Origin: CAZTTG01 sp964615935
Lineage (GTDB): Bacteria; Planctomycetota; UBA1135; GCA-002686595
Assembly: GCA_964615935.1 (NCBI GenBank)
Contig: CAZTTG010000003.1
Span: 1 to 64,000 of the forward strand
DNA length: 64,000 nt
Reading direction: 5' to 3'
Position 1 is the first letter of the stretch. Each line of letters opens with the position of its first letter. Below, piece by piece: positions 37,196-45,302 of the stretch. Position numbers and translations under genes: made by a program. Below the pieces are notes generated by a model. It was not told where the DNA came from, ran no database searches, and was given only the letters and a program-made list of their open reading frames with translations.

Positions 37196-39379
37196 ATGCT
37201 CATGACCGCCCTCCTGGCCGCCGCGGCGCCCGCGCTCGCTCCGCCGCAGGTCCAGCGCCCCACCGACCCCTACAGCCCGCCGATCCGCCGCCCGGTGCCG
37301 CAGCGGCCCGTGCTCCTGACGCAGCTCGACGTGAGCGTGCGCATCGAGGGGCCCGCCGCGCGGATCACCCAGGAGCTGACGCTGCGGAACACCTCGCCCG
37401 CGCAGCGCGAGTTCGACCTGGTCTTCCCCCTGGGCGACGGGGCGGTGATCTCCGGCCTGGAGCTGAAGGTCGGCGGCCGGACCCTGGAGGGGAGGGTCTT
37501 CCCGGCCGAGGAGGCGCGTCGCATCTACCAGGACATCGTGCGCAAGACGCGCGATCCGGCCCTGCTCGAGCACTACGGCGAGGCGCTGTACCGCGCGCGC
37601 ATCTTCCCCGTCCCGGCCCTGGGCGAGCAGCGGGTGACCCTGAGCTACAACCTGGTGCTGCGCGCCGAGGGGGAGCTGCACCGGCTGCACGTGCCCCTGA
37701 CCGCCTGGCGCCGCATCGCCGCGCCCTTCAACCTGACGGTCGAGGGCTCGATCCTCTCGCGGCAGCCCGTCTCCAGCCTGTACTCGCCCACGCACGAGCT
37801 GCTGCCCGGCGTCGAGCAGAGGATGGGCGGGATCGAGCCGTCCCGCCGGAGCACCTTCCGGGTGCACGCCCCGCGCTGCAAGGGGGACGAGGACTTCCTG
37901 GCCTACTTCAAGGCGCGTTCGGCGGCCGCCGAGGGGATCCTGCTGGACGTCGCGGTGCTCTCCGAACGCCCCGACCCGAGCGAGCCGGGCTACTTCCTGG
38001 CGGTGGTGCACGGCCTGCCCACCCCCGAGCTCCGGCCCGAGCCCAAGGACGTGGTGTTCGTCCTCGACCGCTCGGGGAGCATGCAGGGCGAGAAGATCGC
38101 CCAGGCCAAGGCGGCCCTGAAGTTCCTGGTGGAGCGCCTGGGGCCGGAGGACCGCTTCAACCTGGTGACCTACGCCGCCGGCGTGGAGGTCTTCTCCGCC
38201 GGCCTGCAGGCGCCGGCGCAGGAGCGCCTGGGCGAGGTGCTGCGCTTCATCGAGTCCATCGAGGCCAGCGGCGGCACCAACATCGAGGCGGCCCTGGCCA
38301 CCGCCCTGGCGCAGCTCGGTCCGGGCGAGCAGCTGAACCAGATCGTCTTCCTGACCGACGGCCTGCCCACGGTCGGAGAGCGGGACCACCACAAGCTCGC
38401 CGCCATGATCCGGACGAAGAACCTCCACGGGGCCCGCATCGTGTCCTTCGGCGTGGGCTTCGACGTCAACGGCGCCTTCCTGGATCGGGTGGCGACGCAG
38501 AACCGGGGCCTCTCGGAGTACGTCCTGCCCAGCGAGAACATCGAGGACAAGGTGCCCGGCTTCTACGAGCGCATCCGGATGCCGCTGGTGCGCGACGCCA
38601 CCATCGAGCTGGCCGGAACCCGGGTGTACGACGTCTTCCCGCGCCAGCTCAGCGACATCTACGGCGGCCACCAGACCCTGATCTGCGGCCGCTACACCGA
38701 GCCGGGGGACATCCGCGTGGTGGTCCGCGGCAAGCGTGGTGGCGCGGGCTTCAGCCTGGAGGCGCCGGCCCACCTGGCGGGGGACAGCCGGCGGGGGAGC
38801 CGCGACCTCGTGGCTCGCCTGTGGGCCTCCCGCAAGATCGGCTACCTGGTCGACGAGATCCGCCTGAACGGCGAGGCCCAGGAGCTGGTGGACGAGATCG
38901 TCCGCCTGGGCACGCGCTTCGGCATCCTGACCGAGTACACCTCCTTCCTGGCGGCCGAGGAGACCGACCTCCTGGCCTTCGACGACAACGTCCGCCGCGC
39001 CCGACGCGAGCTCGAGGAGCGCGCCGGGGTGGAGACCGGCAGCCACGGCTTCGCCCAGGCGTCCAACGCGAAGAAGCTCCAGCGGGCGCCCGCCGCTCCG
39101 GGTCCGACGGGGGGAGGCACCTGGCTGGACGAGAGCGGCGAGGAGGTGACCGTCGAGACCGTGCAGAGCCTGGGGGGCAAGACCTTCTTCCTGCGCGGCG
39201 ACACCTGGCAGGACTCCGCCCTGGCGGCCGGGGTGGAGGCGGAGGAGATCGGCCTCTACTCCGAGGAGTTCTTCTTCCTGCTGGACCGCCACCCCTGGCT
39301 CAACCGCTGCATCGCCCGGACCGGTGACGTGACCCTCCTCCTGGACGGCCGCAACCTGCGCCTGCGCGTGGACCGCTAG
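37196..39379 (+). CDS. VIT and von Willebrand A domain secreted protein
   Basis: Exported protein of 727 residues. After a short signal (MLMTALLAAAAPALAPP) comes a VIT domain (about 30-170; LDVSVRIEGPAARITQELTL, LPLGDG-type block, RTLEGRVFPAEEARRIYQDI) and a vWA domain (about 280-460) with a complete metal-binding MIDAS: DRSGSMQG, SGGTNIE, LTDGLPT. The C-terminal part is unassigned, apart from a typical RFGILTEYTSFLA segment. Bacterial relatives resemble inter-alpha-trypsin inhibitor heavy chains and probably bind proteins at the surface. GGAG lies 7 bases before the ATG. Confidence 0.88.
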   Translation: MLMTALLAAAAPALAPPQVQRPTDPYSPPIRRPVPQRPVLLTQLDVSVRIEGPAARITQELTLRNTSPAQREFDLVFPLGDGAVISGLELKVGGRTLEGRVFPAEEARRIYQDIVRKTRDPALLEHYGEALYRARIFPVPALGEQRVTLSYNLVLRAEGELHRLHVPLTAWRRIAAPFNLTVEGSILSRQPVSSLYSPTHELLPGVEQRMGGIEPSRRSTFRVHAPRCKGDEDFLAYFKARSAAAEGILLDVAVLSERPDPSEPGYFLAVVHGLPTPELRPEPKDVVFVLDRSGSMQGEKIAQAKAALKFLVERLGPEDRFNLVTYAAGVEVFSAGLQAPAQERLGEVLRFIESIEASGGTNIEAALATALAQLGPGEQLNQIVFLTDGLPTVGERDHHKLAAMIRTKNLHGARIVSFGVGFDVNGAFLDRVATQNRGLSEYVLPSENIEDKVPGFYERIRMPLVRDATIELAGTRVYDVFPRQLSDIYGGHQTLICGRYTEPGDIRVVVRGKRGGAGFSLEAPAHLAGDSRRGSRDLVARLWASRKIGYLVDEIRLNGEAQELVDEIVRLGTRFGILTEYTSFLAAEETDLLAFDDNVRRARRELEERAGVETGSHGFAQASNAKKLQRAPAAPGPTGGGTWLDESGEEVTVETVQSLGGKTFFLRGDTWQDSALAAGVEAEEIGLYSEEFFFLLDRHPWLNRCIARTGDVTLLLDGRNLRLRVDR

Positions 39380-39416
39380 AGGCCATTCCCGACACTCCCC
39401 TCTTGCTGGGGACGCA

Positions 39417-39448
39417 GGGCGGGGCGCGCTCGGTGGGGCGCCCCGCCC
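39417..39448. terminator. Strong hairpin between convergent genes, likely terminator
   Basis: Perfect 11-bp stem GGGCGGGGCGC/GCGCCCCGCCC with a 10-base loop, followed by GTTTCTG on the plus strand. It lies between the vWA gene end and the convergent metal-receptor gene end, as a bidirectional terminator would. Confidence 0.6.
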
Positions 39449-39469
39449 GTTTCTGCGATCGCCGGGAGC

Positions 39470-40222
39470 TCAGCGCGCGGCCGCGATCAGGCCTCCGGCG
39501 TAGTCGATGCCCGCCGGGGTGCGCGAGCCGTACCAGCTCAGGTACTCGCCGTCGGCGATCCGGAAGCGCTCGCGGGCCAGACCGGTGTCGGCGGCGAGCC
39601 CGTCGGCGTGCTCCTCGCGGAAGCGGTAGGGCTCGGTGCACAAAAGGACCAGCTCGGGCGCGGCCTCGGCCAGCTCGCGCACCTCGATGCGCGGGTAGCG
39701 GTCGGGGTGGGCTCCGAAGGCGTTGGCGCCCCCCGCCTGGTTGAGCAGGGCCGCGGCGTAGGTGTCGTCGTTGACCGTCATGCAGGGCCCGTGCCAGACG
39801 AGGTAGGCCCAGCGCACCCGCGCCTTCCCGCGCGCGCCCTCCCGCACCCTCGCGGCTCGCCGCTCGATGTCCCAGGCGATCCGCTCTCCGTCGGCGGACC
39901 GCCGCGCCTCGGCGGCGATCTCGCGCACCATGCGGGCGGTCTGAGCGCAATCGCGGGGCAGGCTGGCGTGGCAGTGGATCCCCGCCTCGGCCAGGGCCTC
40001 GGCGTCCTCGCGCCGGTTCTCCTCGCGGTTGAGCAGCACCAGGTCGGGCTCCAGCGCGAGGATGCGGTCCAGGTCGGGGTCCTTGGTGCCCCCGACCTTC
40101 TCCACCGCCGCCACCCCCTCGGCGGGGTGCACGCAGTAGCGGGTGACGCCGACCAGGTCCGGACCGCGGCCCAGGTCGAAGACCAGCTCGGTCAGGCTGG
40201 GACAGAGGGAGACGATCCGCAC
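39470..40222 (-). CDS. Helical-backbone metal receptor / BtuF-like protein without signal peptide
   Basis: TroA/BtuF-superfamily binding protein of 250 residues. It begins directly with the fold (MRIVSLCPSLTELVFDLG) and shows the family's two lobes: VGVTRYCVHP, VGGTKDPDLDRILALEPDLV joined by a long helix to RWAYLVWHGPCMTVNDDTY and YPRIEVRELAEAAPELVLL. No signal peptide or lipobox is visible and no ABC transporter genes are next to it, so a periplasmic uptake role is doubtful; a cytoplasmic role is possible. Its 5' end is duplicated in the scar at 41569-41957. Confidence 0.78.
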   Translation of the reverse strand: MRIVSLCPSLTELVFDLGRGPDLVGVTRYCVHPAEGVAAVEKVGGTKDPDLDRILALEPDLVLLNREENRREDAEALAEAGIHCHASLPRDCAQTARMVREIAAEARRSADGERIAWDIERRAARVREGARGKARVRWAYLVWHGPCMTVNDDTYAAALLNQAGGANAFGAHPDRYPRIEVRELAEAAPELVLLCTEPYRFREEHADGLAADTGLARERFRIADGEYLSWYGSRTPAGIDYAGGLIAAAR

Positions 40223-40247
40223 GGCTGGGCAGCGCCTCGGGGGCGCC

Positions 40248-40619
40248 TCACTTGATCAGGCGGATCGACAGGGGGTAGCGGTAGGCCACCCCCTTGTCGG
40301 CCTTGAGCGCGGCGATGATCGGGAAGACGATCATCATGACCCCGACGGCGATCATCAGGAAGAAGCTGATCAGGAGCAGCGCCAGCACGAGGCTGACGAG
40401 GGCCGCGATGAACATCGTGATCTGGAAGTTCAGTGCCTCCTTGCCCTGCTCGTCGATGTAGGGATGGTCCTCCTTCTTGAGCAGCCAGACGATGAGCGGC
40501 CCAAGGATGAAGCCGATCCCGTTGCCGATGAGGCCGACCAGCGCCACCAGGTGGCAGATGGTCGCCCACTTGCGCGCCTCCCTCGGTATCTCGCCCGCGG
40601 TTTCCGGTCCTTCGCTCAT
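40248..40619 (-). CDS. DUF4870 (Tic20-like) membrane protein
   Basis: Membrane protein of 123 residues. Characteristic DUF4870 features: WATICHLVALVGLIGNGIGF, LGPLIVWLLKKEDHPYIDEQ with GKEALNFQITM, then two closing helices (FIAALVSLVLALLLISFFL, IAVGVMMIVFPIIAALKADK). Function unknown. It lies 25 bases upstream of the metal-receptor gene on the same strand, so the two may be co-transcribed. Confidence 0.85.
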   Translation of the reverse strand: MSEGPETAGEIPREARKWATICHLVALVGLIGNGIGFILGPLIVWLLKKEDHPYIDEQGKEALNFQITMFIAALVSLVLALLLISFFLMIAVGVMMIVFPIIAALKADKGVAYRYPLSIRLIK

Positions 40620-40727
40620 GTGTGGCGATCTCCGGGTCGGTGGTGGTTGCGGATTGGCGTTCTCCTCATGCGAGCAGCGGCCGACCCGGCGATCTGATCG
40701 CAGCGCCGCGCTCCCTCCTATGTCATC

Positions 40728-41477
40728 CTACCGGCCGATATTCACGTAGGAAACGGGATTCTGTGCCCCCTGGCCGAAGAGATCCCCAACATATCGATTG
40801 AGGTAGCGATTGCGGATGGCGTCCTCGGCGATCGTCCCGACGAACTCCCAGCGTTGCTCCCGCTCTGCGGCCCCGCCCGGGAAGCGCTGGTTGAAGGTCG
40901 ATCCCGCGGGAAGCCACGCGGTGATCCTGTAGACCTCGCGGACGACGCCTTGGAACACCGAGAACGCCAGCTCAGCCTCATCGGCGCGCCGACCGACCTT
41001 CCATGAGCAGCGGGTGGCGTCGTAGAGCTCTGAAGCGCTCATCCCGTAGCGGTAGTTCTTGTTGATGCGAATCAAGATGGCGGGCTCCAGGATGTTCGCG
41101 GGTTTTCGCGTGTAGTGGGCCACAACCTCCTCTAGGGGCATGCGGCCGTACTTCGCCCCGCGCCAGCCTCGAACGGCGTTGGCCAGGTTCTGGACTCCGA
41201 GCAGGTCGATCGCGGCTGATTCGATCCGGAGGGCGGTCTCCGCATCCGGTAGACCGTGCGCGAGGATCTCGACTCCGGGCTCCGCGTCCGCGGAGCGGAT
41301 GCTGCCAATGATCCTCGCGATGCTCTTCTCCTCGGGTGCATCGAGGTGGGCCAGGGCTCGATTGCCCTTGCCCTTCCCGACGTAGAAGACCGAGCCATCG
41401 AGGGGATTCACGTACAGGTACACGTAGTATCCGAGCTCCCGAGCAACCGATCGCGGGATTCTCCTTGCCGTCTGCAT
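40728..41477 (-). CDS. GIY-YIG nuclease domain protein (LEM-3-like)
   Basis: Protein of 249 residues whose N-terminal third is a GIY-YIG nuclease fold of the LEM-3-like type: YYVYLYVNPLDGSVFYVGKG, then the helix with Arg/His (GNRALAHLDAPEEKSIARI) and a later acidic helix (ETALRIESAAIDLLGVQNLA). The C-terminal half (VREVYRITAWLPAGSTFNQR, RWEFVGTIAEDAIRNRYLNR) resembles the region seen in related stand-alone proteins. It is probably an accessory nuclease; target unknown. GGAGGAGG precedes the ATG. It lies inside a mosaic region bounded by gene scars. Confidence 0.8.
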   Translation of the reverse strand: MQTARRIPRSVARELGYYVYLYVNPLDGSVFYVGKGKGNRALAHLDAPEEKSIARIIGSIRSADAEPGVEILAHGLPDAETALRIESAAIDLLGVQNLANAVRGWRGAKYGRMPLEEVVAHYTRKPANILEPAILIRINKNYRYGMSASELYDATRCSWKVGRRADEAELAFSVFQGVVREVYRITAWLPAGSTFNQRFPGGAAEREQRWEFVGTIAEDAIRNRYLNRYVGDLFGQGAQNPVSYVNIGR

Positions 41478-41568
41478 GGGTGCTGCCTCCTCCAGCCCAG
41501 GTCCGGTCGATCGACCACCCCCGGATTCTCCGGGTTTCGATTCTGAGGCGCCACGCGCCCACCTCCCC

Positions 41569-41957
41569 CTCGATCATTTCCACCGCATACCGCCTCGCAT
41601 CGCGCACGATGCGGTCAAAGGGGTGGTCGGCATCGTGATAGAAGAGCCCGATCCAGCCATCGAGGTCGAAGACCAGTTCGATCAGACTGGGACACAGCCC
41701 GGCAGAGCCGGAGCCAAACAAGGCCGCCAGGGAATGCAGGAAGTGCAGAAGGAGGGGGGGGCAGGGTGCTCTTCGCCAGCTCCATCTTCCTGCATTTCCT
41801 GCCTTCCTCAGCGGCGCCTCTTTTCCGGAATCGCATCGCTCGGCAGCGCTGCTGTAAGTGTAAGGGCAGCGCTTGAGAATCTTCGCGTGCTGAGATGACT
41901 CTGGAGGTCAGTAGTACAGGGAGACGATTCGCACTGCTCGCCAGCGCACCGGGGGCG
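41569..41957 (-). pseudogene. Chimeric scar: 5' end of metal-receptor gene joined to 3' end of MBL gene
   Basis: Read on the minus strand, 41957-41914 copies the region just upstream of the metal-receptor gene plus its first codons (MRIVSL); 41697-41662 continues that gene (LCPSLIELVFDL); 41658-41569 then switches to the C-terminal end of the MBL-fold gene (GWIGLFYHDADHPFDRIV... YAVEMIE). The first two parts are separated by a 216-base insert. Similarity to the intact genes at 40180-40250 and 43190-43280 is high at the DNA level by eye (about 85-90 percent). It cannot encode either protein and records a duplication and fusion event. Confidence 0.7.
41698..41913. repeat. MITE-like insert with inverted and direct repeats
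   Basis: A block of 216 bases interrupting the duplicated 5' end of the metal-receptor gene. It holds an 11-bp inverted repeat AATGCAGGAAG/CTTCCTGCATT (41733-41743 and 41786-41796) flanking a G-run, and a 9-bp direct repeat GGCAGCGCT (41842-41850, 41865-41873). CTGT occurs at both edges on the minus strand and may be a target duplication. No coding potential. Confidence 0.45.
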
Positions 41958-41988
41958 CCACAGCGGGCCTCAGATTGGCGTCGGAATG

Positions 41989-42234
41989 TCAGGCGCTGTC
42001 CTTCTTGGGAATCCGCAACTCTGCCGTGACCGGCAGTTCGAACAGCTCGCTTCTCAGGAGCCGCGTCGAGAAGAACAGCACCTCGAGGTTCTCGACTTCA
42101 CCCGTACTGGGACTGAGTCGCGCGACGATCTCGTCCCCGAGCTCCTCCGACTCCTGCCCAGCGTAGGGCGGACACTTGTCGATGTGGAGGACATCCGCCT
42201 CCCGGTCGTAGTTGAACCTCAACTTCGCCTCCAT
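41989..42234 (-). CDS. DUF2283 family small protein
   Basis: Protein of 81 residues with the DUF2283 pattern: LRFNYDREADVLHIDKCPPY, GQESEELGDEIVARLSPSTG and VENLEVLFFSTRLLRSE. Function unknown. Its start overlaps the end of the upstream small gene by 16 bases, so the pair is co-translated; such DUF2283 pairs recur in genomes and behave like accessory modules. Possibly the antitoxin half of a pair (inference). Confidence 0.85.
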   Translation of the reverse strand: MEAKLRFNYDREADVLHIDKCPPYAGQESEELGDEIVARLSPSTGEVENLEVLFFSTRLLRSELFELPVTAELRIPKKDSA

Positions 42235-42545
42235 TCGACTTCTCCTTCCGCCAGCTTCCTGGCCATGTAGGCGGTGATGACCCAGTGACGGGCGCTCGGG
42301 TCTGCTTCGCTGACGACCACAACCACAACGTGCTTCCCTTCGCGCAGGTCAGTGTACCACCGCGAGATCAGCCTGGCGCTGCCAAACCGGACGCTCCTGC
42401 GGACCTGATCGGGGTTCGCCAGGGTTTCCTCGATACGCCCCCGGTGCTCAGGCAGCAGGTCGGGGTGCCTCTCGGCGATGTGACGTTCCCGCTCCTCGGT
42501 CAACTCGACCTCTCCCCCGAGATAGGGGCAACGGAATCGAGTCAT
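42219..42545 (-). CDS. Small protein resembling PBECR/RelE-like nucleases, partner of DUF2283
   Basis: Protein of 108 residues. The pattern LTEERERHIAERHPDLLP, then IEETLANPDQVRRS, RWYTDLREGKHVVVVVV and HWVITAYMARKLA matches a widespread small family found beside DUF2283 genes and resembles phage-type Barnase/EndoU/ColicinE5/RelE-like folds; conserved His, Arg and the TAY block could form an RNase site. The ATG at 42545 has GGGAGG 6 bases upstream; an ATG two codons earlier abuts it too closely. Role as a toxin is inferred, not shown. Confidence 0.65.
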   Translation of the reverse strand: MTRFRCPYLGGEVELTEERERHIAERHPDLLPEHRGRIEETLANPDQVRRSVRFGSARLISRWYTDLREGKHVVVVVVSEADPSARHWVITAYMARKLAEGEVEWRRS

Positions 42546-42643
42546 CACCATCCTCCCTTCATCCGACATGGGGCCGCAAGGGGCCCAACGGTACCGAGCG
42601 GCGACGGGGGCGGAGCCTACCGAGTGTCCGCTCCGGCTCACCT

Positions 42644-43186
42644 CTAGCCCTCATTCCATTGCCTGCACTCCCACTCAGCAAGAGACTCGGTTCCGGCGAT
42701 GCTCCGAAGTGCCCGGATGCAGCGCATGTACTCGCCAACAGAGTCGATCGCCGTCCACTTCACATCCCGTACCTCTGGCGCCTTCTCGAGAATCCTCGCA
42801 TCGATGGGGCAGTGAGGGGGTGTGCCGATCTGTCCCAGGCACCACATGTATTTGAGGTACAGGTTGAGCGCCTTCTGAGCGGGACCTATGCGGAGTACTC
42901 CTCCTCGGAGCAACTCCCCGTGACTATCGGCCATTACTCTCGAAAGCGCCTCGATGTTCTCGAGGTGGCGGGACTCCAGAACACCTGATTCGTATTCCCT
43001 CCTCTTGTTTCCAAGGTAGGCCTTCAGCGTTCGATGCACGGGTTTCCGGATGCTCTCTTTGTCGGGAACCCCTTTCCGGTAGATCCCGGCCCTCGCAAAT
43101 GCTGCTCTCACCGACAGCGCAGCCATTTCAGAGAGGATGAAGCACCACTGATCGCCTGTCATGCGCCTACCTGAGGTCTGTGTCAT
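42644..43186 (-). CDS. Hypothetical protein, family not recognised
   Basis: Soluble, helix-rich protein of 180 residues with six Cys. Distinctive strings: AFARAGIYRKGVPDKESIRK, then IGPAQKALNLYLKYMWCLGQ followed by IGTPPHCPIDARILEK, which look like a conserved core. No nuclease or binding motif known to me. GGGAGG lies 7 bases before the ATG, and the start overlaps the end of the MBL gene by 20 bases, so it may be a late arrival at that gene's 3' end. Lower GC than the acyl-CoA operon. Confidence 0.6.
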   Translation of the reverse strand: MTQTSGRRMTGDQWCFILSEMAALSVRAAFARAGIYRKGVPDKESIRKPVHRTLKAYLGNKRREYESGVLESRHLENIEALSRVMADSHGELLRGGVLRIGPAQKALNLYLKYMWCLGQIGTPPHCPIDARILEKAPEVRDVKWTAIDSVGEYMRCIRALRSIAGTESLAEWECRQWNEG

Positions 43187-44093
43187 GGCGGTCCCTCCCC
43201 ACTTCGACCACCTCCACAGCATACCGCCTCCCGTCGCGCACGATGCGGCCGAAGGGGTGGTCGGCGTCGTGATAGAAGAGTCCGATCCAGCCCTCGCGGC
43301 AGGCGCGTTCGATCCAATCCGAGCGGCTGGTGTAGCTGCGCGTCACGTCGATGTCGAAGGCCATGATGTAGGAGGGCTGGACGTGGTGCATGGTGGGCAC
43401 CACGTCGGACCAGAAGATGGCCGTCTGGCCCTCGCCGTCCTCGTTGATGAGGAGCACGCTGGTGCCGTCGGAGTGGCCCGGCGCCTCGTGGGCCACCAGG
43501 CCCGGCGCCAGCTCGGCGCGGCCCTCGTAGGTCTCCAGCAGGCCCGCCCGCAGGATCGGCTCCACGTCCTCGGCCCGGTAGGAGGGGCGCCGGACGTGGT
43601 CGGGATTCAGGGCCGCCTCGACCTCGGCGCGGTGGGCCAGGTGGCGCGCGTTCGGGAAGAGCGGGAAGAGGTCGCCGTCCCGCGAGACGACCTGCGCTCC
43701 CACGTGGTCGAAGTGGCAGTGGGAGGCGAAGACGTGCGTGACCTCCTCCGGCTCGACCCCGCAGGCGCGCAGGCTGGCGGCCAGCGTCGTGGAGCGGTCG
43801 ATGGAGTAGATCGAGCGCCACTTGTCCTCCCAGCGCTCGCCGATCCCCACCTCGATCACCGCCGTGACGTCGCCCCGCCGCGCCAGGAAGGGGCGCAGCG
43901 CGATGGCGATGGTGTTGTCCTGCGCGGGCGGGGTGAGGCGACCCCACAGGTTCTTGGGGACCACCCCCCACATGCCGCCCCCGTCCAGGCGCATGGCGCC
44001 GTCGGAGAGGGCCGTGACGAGCCAGTCGCCGACCCGGAGGCTGCGCGGCTCCCAGGGCCGGACCTCCAGGCTGGCGGGGCCGCAGCCGGTCAT
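43167..44093 (-). CDS. MBL-fold metallohydrolase
   Basis: Metallo-beta-lactamase-fold hydrolase of 308 residues, cytoplasmic. Zinc motifs: FASHCHFDHVGAQ (HxHxDH), AHEAPGHSDGTS, the Asp in FWSDVVPTMHH and a closing YHDADHPFG His. The N-terminal part resembles quorum-quenching or glyoxalase-like members, substrate unknown. Last gene of the acyl-CoA operon (4-base gap after the acyl-CoA dehydrogenase), so a thioesterase-like or clean-up role is plausible. Its 3' end is duplicated in the scar at 41569. Confidence 0.85.
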   Translation of the reverse strand: MTGCGPASLEVRPWEPRSLRVGDWLVTALSDGAMRLDGGGMWGVVPKNLWGRLTPPAQDNTIAIALRPFLARRGDVTAVIEVGIGERWEDKWRSIYSIDRSTTLAASLRACGVEPEEVTHVFASHCHFDHVGAQVVSRDGDLFPLFPNARHLAHRAEVEAALNPDHVRRPSYRAEDVEPILRAGLLETYEGRAELAPGLVAHEAPGHSDGTSVLLINEDGEGQTAIFWSDVVPTMHHVQPSYIMAFDIDVTRSYTSRSDWIERACREGWIGLFYHDADHPFGRIVRDGRRYAVEVVEVGRDRHDTDLR

Positions 44094-44097
44094 GCGA

Positions 44098-45279
44098 TCA
44101 CCCGCGCGGGAGGATGCTGCGCGCGATCACCAGGCGCTGGATCTCGCTGGTGCCCTCGCCGATGGTGGTGAGCTTGGCGTCGCGCCACATGCGCTCCACC
44201 GGATACTCGCGGCTGTAGCCGTAGCCGCCGTAGATCTGGATGGCGTCGTAGGTGATGCGCATGGCCGCCTCGGAGGCGAAGAGCTTGGCCATGGCCGCCT
44301 CCGTGCCGTAGGGCTCGCCGGCGTCCTTCTTGCGCGCGGCGTGGTAGATCAGGTGCCGGGCGGCTTCGATCTCGGTGTGCATGCTGGCCAGCTTGAACTG
44401 CACCGCCTGCAGGTCGGCCAGGCGCTTGCCGAAGGCCATCCGCTCGGTGGCGTACTGCTTGGCGCACTCGTAGGCGCCCGCCGCCAGCCCCAGGGCCATG
44501 GAGCCGATGGAGATGCGCCCGCCCTCGAGCGTCTTCATGAAGGTCACGAAGCCCTTGCCCTCGGGGCCCAGGATGTGGTCGCGCGGGATGCGAGCGTCCT
44601 CGAAGACCGGGCTGCCCCACTCGGAGCCGCGCACGCCCAGCTTGTGCTCGCCCTTCTCGACGCTCAGGCCGGGAGTCTCGCGCGGCACCACGAAGGCGCT
44701 GATGCCCTTGGCCCCCAGGCTCTTGTCGGTGGCCGCGGTGATGACGAAGGTGCCCGCGTGGTGGGCGTTGGTGCAGAAGCACTTGCGGCCGTTGATGATC
44801 CACTCGTCGCCGTCCAGCACCGCGGTGGTGGCGGTGCTGCCGGAGTCGGAGCCGGCGCCCGGCTCGGTCAGGCCGTAGGCCCCCATGATCTCGCCCCTGA
44901 CCAGCCGCTTCACGTACAGCTCCTGCAGCCGCGGGCTGCCGAAGGCGTAGATGGGCCAGGTCCCCAGGCTGATGTGGGCCGCCAGGGTCAGGGCCGTGGA
45001 GCCGCACACGCGGGCCAGCTCCTCCACCGCCAGCATGTAGCTCAGGTTGTCCCCGCCGGCGCCCCCGTACTCCTCGGGGAAGGGGATGCCCACGATCCCG
45101 AGCTCGACCATCTTGTTCCAGACGTCCTCCGAGAAGCTGTGGGTCTCGTCGACCTCGTGGGCCAGCGGGGCCACCTCCTTTCGGGCGAACTCCCGCACCA
45201 TGTCGCGGATCATCGTCTGCGACTCGGTGAGGTCCAGGCCGGTCTTGATCTCGGGTAGCTCGGTGGTGGCGGTGGCCAT
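44098..45279 (-). CDS. Acyl-CoA dehydrogenase (first of two)
   Basis: FAD-dependent acyl-CoA dehydrogenase of 393 residues. FAD/substrate motifs GAYGLTEPGAGSDSGS and WIINGRKCFCTNAHHAGTFV, and the C-terminal block IQIYGGYGYSREYPVERMWR with DAKLTTIGEGTSEIQRLVIA; the Glu in GEGTSE is at the catalytic-base position of short/medium-chain enzymes. N-terminal TESQTMIRDMVREFARKEVA helix present. Complete, 23 bases after the HTH gene. Confidence 0.92.
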   Translation of the reverse strand: MATATTELPEIKTGLDLTESQTMIRDMVREFARKEVAPLAHEVDETHSFSEDVWNKMVELGIVGIPFPEEYGGAGGDNLSYMLAVEELARVCGSTALTLAAHISLGTWPIYAFGSPRLQELYVKRLVRGEIMGAYGLTEPGAGSDSGSTATTAVLDGDEWIINGRKCFCTNAHHAGTFVITAATDKSLGAKGISAFVVPRETPGLSVEKGEHKLGVRGSEWGSPVFEDARIPRDHILGPEGKGFVTFMKTLEGGRISIGSMALGLAAGAYECAKQYATERMAFGKRLADLQAVQFKLASMHTEIEAARHLIYHAARKKDAGEPYGTEAAMAKLFASEAAMRITYDAIQIYGGYGYSREYPVERMWRDAKLTTIGEGTSEIQRLVIARSILPRG

Positions 45280-45302
45280 GGATCAGCGCTCTCTGCTTCG
45301 GG

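Noticed and set aside
40728..41477. GIY-YIG gene as a homing endonuclease of an intron
   Set aside because: No intron or interrupted gene around it, and the domain is of the LEM-3-like stand-alone type.
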